22,955 nt of DNA. Source: Protostelium mycophagum. Its lineage: Eukaryota > Evosea > Variosea > Protosteliida > Protosteliaceae. The stretch is taken from contig MZNV01002416.1 in NCBI GenBank assembly GCA_002081555.1, positions 1 through 22,955 of the forward strand, given 5' to 3'. Below are positions 1 to 9,691 of this stretch, in pieces (the first letter of the stretch is position 1; each line of letters begins with the position of its first letter). The notes beneath the pieces are model-generated. The model was not told the origin of the DNA and made no database searches. It was given only the letters and a program-made list of their open reading frames with translations. The position numbers and the translations under genes were made by a program.

Positions 1-327
1 TCTGGTCAAAAATAGCCAACCTGAGACGATTGCCTCGTCCTGAGATATTGCCTGGCGGACACGGATTTGAACAAAGTAGTTCAAAATTAATTTTGAAAGC
101 GATCATTTTTTTATAATCCCGCGGCAATCAATGGGTGCAATAGAAGTTCAATTTCAAGATTATCAGTACAATATCAATTAACATGTAATGATCTAGAGAA
201 CTGACAGTGGTAACAACAGTGAAATGGGGATAATTGCACTGGAATTTTTGTACAAAAAATACAAGATTTTTTGGAAGTGTAGATGAGGTGAGTATTTTTG
301 CAAAGCCAAGATCAGCGATTTTTAATT
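1..327. other. Window-edge stretch without a supported gene
   Basis: I see no gene I can defend here. The stretch is AT-rich and lies just downstream of the minus-strand SAM gene, so it should hold that gene's 3' untranslated region and terminator. A short minus-strand open frame across 260-345 contains a kinase-like IADLGFAK string but lacks every other kinase landmark. A GT-like donor near 289 on the plus strand could belong to an unseen neighbour. Confidence 0.4.
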
Positions 328-984
328 TCACAAACGATTTATTCTTGCTGCCTCTCGCTGTGGTCTGCTGTTATGACTGGTTCGATCATCACCTCTCATT
401 CTCTTCGCTGAACTCAACATCAATCTCCTGGTATCACGATCTATGTCTGGGCATATCACGTTTATGTCTGAATCCTCCAACTGCTCAATGGCCTGTCGAT
501 GGTGATGACATTTCCTAGAATGATTACAAACCATCATAGTATCGTAGCCAGCCTCTGAAAACTCAGCAAGGAGGTCGTCTAAGCCTAAATAATCCAACCA
601 TTCCCCTACTGAAGAAAAGTGCACTTGTTCTGAGTGCGATTCAGATGAGAATGAAGAAATCAGTTAGCACCTGTTGGTATTGAGTTTCCAGAGCTAACAC
701 CTAATATCTTGTCGATGATGATTGCTGTCTTTGGACCTTATCATGTCAAAACTAATTATTGCTGTGCACTTACTCAGACCCATCAATTTAGCAGCATCAT
801 CGCTGCTGTTTATGATGTGTGGATGGTTGAATATACTCGCGGATACCTTTGGTTTCTTAAATCATTTCAAAAATTGAAATCGCCTCACCTGAGAGATATC
901 GACGTCATGTCGCGATCTCATTTCATTTACTTTCTTGAGCTCATCGACAAGGAATTGATTATACGGATTCTTGATGGTTGGCAT
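328..984 (-). CDS. SAM-domain protein, small, five exons
   Basis: By-eye splicing gives five exons (984-889, 846-774, 724-671, 629-532, 492-328) with introns of 39-49 nt and one open frame of 161 residues ending in TGA. The C-terminal half is a SAM domain, about residues 85-145. It starts at the GEWLDYLGLDDLLAEF segment, runs through GYDTMM and LEDSDINVICP, and ends in the helix RDTRRLMLSSAKRM. Joining exons 4 and 5 removes 13 codons that would interrupt the domain, which supports the model. SAM domains form homo- or hetero-oligomers or bind RNA; the partner here is unknown. The N-terminus (KNPYNQFLVDELKKVNE) resembles the first helix of HMG-box or YABBY-type domains, but that match is weak. 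The start is the first ATG in the open frame. The SAM call is fairly sure, the exon 1-2 junction less so. Confidence 0.7.
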
Positions 985-1333
985 GTGATCGGATTTAAAA
1001 TTTGAACGACAAAAAATTGCCACAAAACTACAACAGCAGTATCTTATCAAAGATTTTTGTAGAGCGGTCTCAGCTCTTCCATGACCAGCTTGAAGAAGAC
1101 CGATTGTGCTTGTCCTCGTTTTATGTTTCCTCCATAATAATTGGGGTCCACAAACGCTATGGCCAGCTTTTTTCAAGGCTTGCACCGCCACGCAAAAATG
1201 TGAAATGAACGCAAGCGAGGTATTAAAATGGGTTTTTTGTGAATTTAATTTAGCTTTTGTTTCCGTTGTTTTCTGGCACAAAACCTTCCACCACGGTGTG
1301 GGTGAGCCCACTTTCTGAGCTCTCGAGAGCGAG
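985..1333. promoter_or_regulatory. Divergent intergenic region
   Basis: About 350 bp separate the starts of the minus-strand SAM gene and the plus-strand C2-ARM gene, so both promoters must lie here. A long minus-strand open frame crosses the region, but its composition is not protein-like and it runs across the real first exon of the plus-strand gene. An in-frame TGA at 1316 lies directly upstream of the ATG at 1334. I recognise no TATA box or other named element. Confidence 0.45.
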
Positions 1334-4300
1334 ATGACATCAGAATCGAGTATCAACCTGGCATCATTGTATATACAAGGTGAGCCATTCGTCCAATATG
1401 ATCTGATCCATCTAGATATCGATACACGCCATCTTCCAGATAAATACTCGTTATATGTGAGTATACAATGTGATGAGAAGAGGTTCACTTCAAAAGTAAG
1501 AGATCGATGTTCGGGATTAGTGCGATGGTCTGGGTTGGATGCCACATTGTGAGTCATCACGCCATCTTTTGATCTCATAGAATCAGAGACGTGAAGGATT
1601 GGAGTGATACTGTTTCGATCACTGTTTGGAAGATCAGACGAGTAAAGAAGGACAAAATGATTGGAACTCTCAGCGTCCGAATCTTCGACATTCTTCGTGC
1701 ATCACCCCTACACTGCACCTTGTCAGTATCTTTAAGACAGCGATGATCATCATTTACTTCGGTAGACGTAAAGAGATCGAAAACACACTTGAGGGCGTGG
1801 TGTTGTCTATTCAAAACAAAAGAGATAGTCGAGGTCATGGAGAATCCTTTCAACCACAGATCATTTTATATGCACGATCAGAAGGCTGGCAGGTCTGTAT
1901 TTCTTTGTAGAATTTTTGATGATTTGACAGTTTGTTCAAAGAATTTTGGAGGAGAGTGACCCTGTCGACGTGGAATTTTCCCTGAAGATTCTTCGCGATA
2001 TGGTGCTGGACAAGGCTGCAGAAGCGAAACAATATGTACAGAAGGATCTCCTCAATACGATGTCTAAATACGTCTCTACAACGAGCCATAATAATTCGAA
2101 GAAATTAATTGTTCAATTATGGGAATTATTATTGAGATCAGGTGACTTGGATATTTTTTCTTATTCACAAAAGAATAGTAAAATCCAGAAATTCTTGTGA
2201 AATAATATTGTCCAATTATCCGTATAAAAGTAATGTGACAAATCATCTTTGATGTCATTAAGGTGATGAGATGCTACTCCTCATGGTTCGCGCTGACATC
2301 ATACCTGTGATATCTCATCTGTTGAAGAATGTACAATTCCAGGAAGAGAAGGTCATCGATGAGGGAACATTCATTAGCTTGATGGAAGACACAAAATTAT
2401 TTTTCAAATATGGTAAATTTTATATTCTCGAGGCCTTCACTTTTAAAATTAAAAATACACTTGTCTTAAATTCATAAAAATATTTATTTATTTCTGTCGT
2501 GACTTTGCCACAAAAACATATGTTTTTGTAATTGTAGATTCACCCTCTCTACAAAAGAAACAAAAGATAGCAGTAAAACACCAAAAGTACATATGGCACA
2601 ACTACAACGGTGTAGCAGCTCATGACGATGAGTAATCCCGTTACGCTTCTGTTGCGGCTCATGGACGCGCTAAAAATAGAGACAGAATCAAGCTGATGAC
2701 GTATTATGACGTATTATGACGTAATACAGTGGAGCATCAGAATATGATTGTAGATCAGGGTATTTTGGACACATTCGTAGATACGATAGATTCAAATCTG
2801 CCAAAAAATATAAGATTAAAGGCCATGGACATCCTTCTACAATTTGACGGTAAGTACCGCCTGAAAATCACGCTAAGTTAACGTAGATGTACATCAATCT
2901 ACAATGATGAAAAGAAATATAATGAATAAATTAAAAATGATTATTTATCATGAAGACGTGGAAATACAGTCTAGAGCCTTAGCAATAGTTCAATACCTAG
3001 CGGGTAACTTCTCAAAGATTTGCGCCCTTCTCATTGTGATGAAACTGATATGTCGACAGTTAGTCACAAAGAGGAGCTGGTGTCGACGGGGTTATTACAC
3101 AGAGTCCTCTTGATGCTTGGAGAGACAAAGAGTATCACACCACTTATACAATTGAAGATATTATCCGTATTACATTATGTACAAAGTGAGTGTTGAATTG
3201 TAGTCCGTCAGAATACTTTTGGCGGGAAAGTCACGAGCGCGCTTGTGGAATTTTCTTTTTCACCAGGCACGGAGTAACGCGCTCTGTCGCGTTACTTAAC
3301 GCAAACTCCACGTATCCATAACGACACTTTAAACTACAAAAAGAAATAATGACCCATCAGATGAATACTTTGAACACATGGATCATGCGATGATTCTCAG
3401 CACATTACGTTCTCTAATGTCATCACATGACCGAAAAATACAACTCAAAGCCATGGAAACATGTCATCAATTCATCAGTAAGATATCTCGTTTTCCGAAT
3501 TGTAGATTGACATGGAATAGAGGCGGAGGATCGAGATGTCATAGCTAGGGGGATGGTGGATTTCATACTGTGTATGATGAGGGATAGTGATGACGTGGAG
3601 ATCATTCTACAATGCCTCAGCATGATGCGTTCTATGAACAGTGAGAGCTCTGATTTCAATTTTATCATTCCTGGATTTTCAAAGTCTCGGAAAAATATAA
3701 TTATATTTCGAAATAAATTATTATTTTGGAATAAAATAAAATTTATTGATATAATTATTCTTCAGGTTCGTTACAGGTACAGAATGGACTGATGAGTTGT
3801 ATAAATCACAAATTAAATATGGACAACGAGACTGTGTTGATCGAACTCATGGACTTCATCATCACTTTGAGAGGTTCGTTTCATATGAATTTCTCTTTGA
3901 AAATAAAATTTATATTTATTTCCAATATCATGACCTCTTCCAGAGGATCAAGCACATATGGTTTCTGTCGGCATACTGTTGAAGGTTTTTATTTCTTGTA
4001 AGATATCACTGAAAAGGATCCAGACGGTGCATTTCTTGCAAGTCAAGTTGGTACCAACTTTGCACTTTGAGAGCACAGAAGATTTTATTGCTAAAGGTGA
4101 GGATTTTGTTTCTGACATCTGTTTTTGATGGAAATTCCAGATCTCGGAGATTCCGGAGTTCGGGATATCTACAACGAAGATAGTGAATCTGACTGCTCTT
4201 CTCCTCCAGAACTGCCATCTGCCGGTCAACTACATCGCGCCAGCCATTTGCTGGATGCAGGTGATGACGTCATCATTCTTTCACACCGTTTTCTTGTAAC

Positions 4301-7300
4301 TCTACGCTGCTGATATATCGTATTGAGAGCGTTGTAGATCTAGCTCATTCCTGGAATGAGGGGAATTCCCTGCATATGCACGACCCTTCAGTGGGGTGGA
4401 GCTGTGTAGAATGTACATTTGTAAATAATCCAGAGAGAGTCCGATGCTATTTATGTGATCACATGAGGTTATTTTTAGATCTTCTATTTCAAGTTTATTC
4501 TATATTACGGGAATTTGTGGAATGAGTCTGAAAGTCTTTTGGTCTGCAGTACAGCTGTATGTTACAGTTGTAGATGATGGTGATGACTGGTTGTAGAGAA
4601 GAGGAAGCTGTACAATCGGTGAGGATAGATGTTGGAGAAGACGTAAGGAATAACCCAATAGCACGTGGTACAGATATGGTAGATCTTTCCTCAGAATTTT
4701 CTTTCAAATTTTCACGTATTTTTTTCATTTTTATTTGAATAAAAATCAAAACTCTCACAAATTTAAAACAATGTTTGATTTTTTCTGTAATTTAAAAAAT
4801 GTAGATTTCAGAGGAAACAGATTTAGACGAGGAGAGTGAAAGCGATGTAGATACAGTTGTAGAATCAAATAACTCCCCAACACACGAAGTGGTGCCAGAA
4901 TATTCCATGAAAATAATACTCAAGGCGATGCAAGTCTTGATGTCCTTCGATGGTAGATTCTATTTTTAGACTTGTATTTTGATGAAATTTCAGAGAAATT
5001 TCAACAGTATATGGTGGAAGATGGATTATTAAAACAAATAAATCATCATCTGATACACCCAGATTCCCAATTCGAGGTATTTTATTTCAATTTTTTATAA
5101 ATAAATTTTTTAATCAATAAAATCTTTTATAAATAAAATTTTTTCAGGCTATAAAATTGATTTCAAAATTCGAGAGGAGATATCACAGGGAGATGATTGA
5201 AGAAGGTATATTGGGCAGGTTAATATCCATCATCAATCCACATAATATAAACGTCATACTACTCGTGTTATCCAATGTAGAAGGTGAGATTCATAAAAGA
5301 ATTAAAAAATTTGGAAGAGTTTGGCTGGTTGTAAAGATGGTTGTAGATTATCAATATTATATGGTTGAGAGGGATTGTATTAGAGAGTTATTACAGATAG
5401 AGTGGATGGAAAGCTGGGTCATAAACAGCATCAACAAGTTCATAGTCAAGTTTGACAGTACGTAATCCATATCCGTCTACAACCAGACGGTGTGAATATG
5501 AGACGTCTCAATCATTTCAGGAAAATTTTGGGATGATATCATACATCAATTAACGGAGTTGTTGGAGGGAAATATGTCGACTACAACCGGCCAATGTACA
5601 GAGTGTGGTCGACTGAGTGGGCACAAACAAAATTGTACAAAGGGAGGAGAACCCCTCACTACAACACTAAGAAAGAAGAGGTTACCACAATATTCCTGCA
5701 GGCAACAAGCCAGCAAATTGATCTATCAGCTAGGTGAGATATCATCACGATCAACGGGTGTACAAAATATGACGTCATCACAGAAAACCACGGTCTTCGG
5801 GTCTTGAAATACGGGTTGGTTTTCAATGATGGAGGAGAATACAGTCGGAGTAACAAGGCGAAGAACATATTGGTGCCAGATTTCTCGGTTTATTCAAGTT
5901 TGAACGTGCCAACTATCAACATGTTGTTTCATTATAGAGGTGATTTGGTACCCGTCATCACGCATGTGGTCATGAAGATCCCGATCGCCAAGTACGTAAA
6001 TATAAATCTCAATGATTTGACAAAGTGTCAGATATGAGTCACCCGTCAGAACGGCAGTCGTCTTTGTGTCAGGTTCGTTGTAGATGACATCTGTTGAAAT
6101 GTCAGATTGACAGTTGTAGATGCGCCGATAAATGTGGAAAGATGGAATGAATTTGGATATGATGACTTCTCCGCTCAACAATGGAGAGACGCAGTCCTGT
6201 GCAATCATCCCGCCAAGGAGACAATTGTAGATGGAGTTGTAGACATATGGAGTAGCAACGGAATGAAACCAGTGTGCTATATTGATATGAACACTTCGGC
6301 CTATCAAGAGGTAATTTTATTTTCCGAAGAAATAATTCATATGTGAAATTAAAAATAATAGTACGCTCTACAACAGCCGTGGAGGGCACCTTATGTGTGG
6401 ATAAGTATGTACGAATTCGTCATCATCATTCTGACGCTAAAAATAGAACTATTGACATCTGATCACAAGAACTTTGAGCTGGAATTCCTCGGATTTCTGG
6501 GCACAGAAATGGAAGAGAATGTATTCATTCACGACAGAAAATCATACTCATTTTATTCAGGAATACGAATCCGAAATTATAAAAATAAAAATGGAAGGGC
6601 TCATTGATGCCGGAGACCATCTCGGTGTGAAAAAACGGATCAAGACGTTTGAGTACGCAGGAGATTTTGACAAGAACGGACTTCTATATTGGATCGGCAC
6701 CGCCGAGCTGGAGAAAGCCTACATCAACCCGGTGCTGCTCAGACAGGTGCGTCGTCCATCTCTACCTCTTTCTGATGTCTTTAAGGTCCGGGTGAGCACG
6801 TCTCACAGTATGTATTCTTCCGATATGAAGGTTGAAGAGATAGTTGGAAGATCGAGGGGTTATTCCTGTTATTGGGGTGGCTCCACCCCTCAATATTTCA
6901 TTGTCGACTTGAAGGTAACTTGACACCTGTCAAAATGTCAAAATGTTATTTTGACATGGTGATATCATGATCACGTGGCTGAGACATCTCAGCACAGAAG
7001 GATGCGGTGCAGCCATTTCAGTCTGCGACACGGCTACCAGGCAGCAAATAGTTTTATTCATGACTGGGAGTTCCTCGCGAGTTTAGACGGTGTAAATTGG
7101 ACTTGCCTCTTTAAATGCAATAAGACACCCTTCTCAAGGGCTTTTGATACAAAGACGTGGGCTGTTGCGGACAGCTACGAATTCTTCAAATTTTTCAAAG
7201 TGTTACAGAAGGGCAATTATTACATGGGCCAGGATAACGGAGCTGAGGGGTCACCTTATTTGTGTATATGCGGTGAGTGTGACAGTTGTAGATGGTGCTG

Positions 7301-7345
7301 ACATTCTCAGGATTTGAATTGTACGGTGATTTATTGATAGATTAA
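1334..7345 (+). CDS. C2 / armadillo-repeat / RanBP2 zinc finger / discoidin-like domain protein
   Basis: Large multi-exon gene with roughly 25 exons and short introns. The first exons (1334-1720) resemble a C2 domain, with beta-strands such as YSLYVSIQCDEKRF and DTVSITVWKIRR. From about 1930 to 5460 successive exons encode amphipathic helix pairs of armadillo/HEAT type, for example DVEIQSRALAIVQYLAG, RKIQLKAMETCHQFIS and NPVTLLLRLMDALKIE. At 4394-4467 lies a RanBP2-type zinc finger (GWSCVECTFVNNPERVRCYLC), a fold that binds ubiquitin or RNA. A second Cys/His cluster, CTECGRLSGHKQNC, follows near 5594. The last exons (about 6640-7331) carry a discoidin-like domain: NGLLYWIGT, FSLRHGYQ, WEFLASLDGVNWT and a closing ICGFELYG, as in HECTD1 and BTBD9. 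No HECT or RING is seen. The start is the first ATG after an in-frame TGA; the stop is TAA. The splicing around 6440-6600 is unresolved. Likely a cytosolic scaffold or ubiquitin-related adaptor (inference). Confidence 0.75.
2692..2729 (+). other. Candidate GC-AG intron built from a 10-bp tandem repeat
   Basis: A 38-nt intron inside the armadillo gene. No GT donor exists before the in-frame TGA, but a GC donor at 2692 joined to the CAG ending at 2729 restores an open frame that reads from ...KIETES into MEHQNMIVDQ. Its length matches its GT-AG neighbours. Most of the intron (about 2698-2727) is a tandem run of TGACGTATTA, just under three copies. Confidence 0.5.
3186..3360 (+). other. Unusually long intron with a perfect hairpin
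   Basis: This 175-nt intron is about four times the usual length in this gene. It contains the inverted repeat AGTAACGCG (3273-3281) / CGCGTTACT (3288-3296) around a six-base loop. The middle of the intron is richer in G and C than the neighbouring introns. Splicing from 3186 to 3360 joins ...VQ to NEYFEHMDHAM in frame. Confidence 0.55.
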
Positions 7346-7442
7346 GAAAATAAAAACTTACATAGTTTCGACTTTTGATTTTAAAATTTAACTTTTTCCA
7401 AGAGAGAAAAAAATCTGGAGTTTGAAATATGCACAAGATGTT

Positions 7443-9162
7443 TTATTTTGAGTGCCTGATGCGGGTCTCCTCTTCATAAGTCCTCAAACTCTCCTCCATC
7501 GCCCTCCTCTCATCTTGTGAAAGATCGGCGGAGTCAAGATCGTCCATGTCGATGGTTCTTCCCGACAGATTAGACAATGATTTCTCAATCACCTCATTCT
7601 CTTCCGCACTCTGATCGAAATGTTCATCCTCCAATCTGATCATACGTCATCATTCCGCTTCCAAGAAAAGGAAAGAGGCACCTTCGCAGTATTGGCTCAA
7701 AGCTGGGAATACTTGTGAGCTCACTGTCTTCTGTGCAGACACTCTCCTCCATCACTTGGTTGTCCCATAATATCGTCCTCAAAAATATCGCGACTGAATC
7801 GTGGAGAAATGATGGTCTCAGGCTGTTGTGATCACCTTCTACTTCGATGAAGTTCTTATCACCGTTATAGACCTCATAACTTTATAATATCAATATTTCA
7901 ATTGAATAGATGTTATTTCCTTGTACAATAATTTCGAAAAAATTTCCCGCGCAAATCATGTTTTCAAAATTTGAAATCTCACATTGCTTTGGTATGGTGT
8001 GGCGCGATGAAGTCGTCCTCTACGCCGTGTATAAACATTGCTGAAAATATTCAATTGTTCCGCTCAATAAATTAAAAATAGAAAAAATCTAACCGGGTAT
8101 GAAACATTTTTCCGCCGCTTGTACAGGCTCCAAATCGCTATTTTTAGATCAACAATCTTCGTGTCACGTGACTCACTTGATGTCAAATTTAGCCTTATTT
8201 TGTATGGTTTTTCTGATCACTTTCAAGCCGAGAGAAACCATCAACTTTGGAATTTTAAACTATTTCGTTCAATTTTTACAATTTTTAAATCCCAAAAATG
8301 TTAACCTGAGATTTTTCCACAATTTCTTGCGCAACTTTTCGTAGCGAAGAAAATGGTGAATCTAAAATTAGACCGCATAGATCATAATGTGTCTGTGCGT
8401 AGAATAAAGCGGTCGCGGCACCCATGCTCCTCCCCCAAAGTGCTATTCTGCTGACTTTATCGGTGGTACGTAAATAGTCGATCTGTGGTCATTTATTTTT
8501 TTATTTTGCGAGATTTTTTTGATTTTTGAAGAATTTATGTGGAGTAACTCACGACTGTTTGTAGGTCATATTTTTCGTAGTGGCCCAGACTAATATATTC
8601 GCCTTCAGAGAGTCCTGAACCTTATATTGTTAATCATTTATTCTTGAATTATATTTTTATTCGACAGTTTCATTTTTATTATTTTTTTTGGAAGATTTTA
8701 GGATCAAAGATGGATGAAGAAAATGAACACCTGAGAAATCGAGAGTGAAGATGGAAGCAATTGGAAGTACGGTTCTGATGGCTTCTAAACTGTCCAAACG
8801 GCTGCCACAATTTCCGTGGCACTGCAACCGATTAACCATTAAATGATGAAACGATTGCTCACATAAATGACACAAGGAAGAGGTTTGTATTGATGCTGTG
8901 GTTTGAAATGACTGCATTCTAGACGTAAACCTCGCGGATTGACGAGCTGATCGAGTCAATTTCATCGTGTTTTCATCTTAACCTGTATATCTTCTCTTTC
9001 GTATCTGGTGGAACCAATTTTAAATGGAGTGTACCCAAGATCTTTGGTTTCATAGACAAAACGAGGAGGTCGGATGATCTGCTGAGATCAGAAAATGTTT
9101 CTCGTGGAAAATAGAAGCACCAAATTACAGAGTTGTTCATAAGCATTGCTGATGAACGCCAT
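7443..9162 (-). CDS. Alpha/beta serine hydrolase (plant-like Bem46 relative) with UIM-like tail
   Basis: Multi-exon gene whose spliced product closely follows the plant alpha/beta hydrolases that begin EQLVNFIIRPPR. Exon 1 starts MAFISNAYEQLCNL and joins to IIRPPRFVYETKDLGYTPF. The core follows: LECSHFKPQHQYKPLPCVIY, CHGNCGSR (oxyanion-hole region), FTLDFSGSGLSEGEYISLG, then the nucleophile elbow ALWGRSMGAATAL with the catalytic Ser codon at 8426-8428. The acid is in HGVEDDFIAPHH (8009-8020) and the His in EGDHNSLRP (7825-7836), so the triad is complete. The last exon is acidic, with two segments like ubiquitin-interacting motifs (DERRAMEESLRTYEEE and a weaker EENEVIEKSLSNL). The substrate is unknown. 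The start is chosen because it aligns with the plant N-terminus. The gene converges with the armadillo gene, 97 bp between stops. Confidence 0.85.
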
Positions 9163-9691
9163 GTTGATTTGTGTCTGTGTTTGTGAACTGACAAAAAACA
9201 ACGAGCAGATCCGCCATTTGGTGACAGCACAAATCCCAAAGTGTTGGAGTTGCCTTGCACCTTGTCACATGAACTGAGTTCACATAATTAATTCTAGACA
9301 GGGACATAATCACGAGTGACACGTAACAGTGCCTGTTTATCACAGAATTTCAAAAGCACAGCATCAACGTAGGTAAGATCATTGCAGCTTGATAATGTCT
9401 GTGGTTAATCTTTGTGGCTCTGAAGCTTTGTTGGTCGCTGCACCACAGAAAGCGTCAGAAGCCTTCCATCTCATCCCGTAAGTCGTAATTAGGTTTGTAG
9501 ATCACCCATGGAGAACCAAGACGAAGTTGAGTAATTCCCACTGCGGTAATATTAAATACTCGTCAGTTAATGGTCCAACACCTGACCGTCACGTTAACTT
9601 CAAACCAAGACAAGGAAGATCGGTAAAACGCCGCAGGAACAAGAGATTTAGAACGTCAGACGAGAAAGGCCATTTTCTGTATCAACGACCT
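9163..9691. promoter_or_regulatory. Divergent intergenic region with short open frames
   Basis: About 530 bp between the hydrolase start (minus) and the receptor start (plus). On the plus strand a 28-codon open frame (9395-9481, starting MSVVNLCGSEALLVAAP) could be an upstream ORF of the receptor transcript. The receptor frame is also open in part upstream of its signal peptide, but that part is basic (VKRRRNKRFR) and unlike a secretory N-terminus. On the minus strand, 9294-9404 gives an open stretch containing SCNDLTYVDAVLLKFCDKQ that looks protein-like, but it has no start codon and no partner exon. A promoter pair is expected here. Confidence 0.4.

Noticed and set aside
60-80. GTTCAAATCC on the minus strand, like a tRNA T-loop
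   Set aside because: The flanking bases do not pair as a T-stem, and no acceptor stem, A box or cloverleaf can be drawn nearby.
260-345. Kinase-like string KLKIADLGFAK on the minus strand
   Set aside because: No HRDLKxxN upstream (that DNA is the SAM exon) and no APE or GTPxYMAPE downstream; the frame runs into unrelated residues. Short matches of this kind arise by chance.
1000-1578. Long minus-strand open frame continuing upstream of the SAM gene
   Set aside because: It crosses the C2-coding exon of the plus-strand gene, and its composition (Cys, His, Ser and Trp rich, no motif) looks like an antisense shadow.
9527-9691. Earlier start for the receptor kinase
   Set aside because: An upstream start would bury the signal peptide behind about 55 basic residues; the ATG at 9692 places it at the N-terminus.
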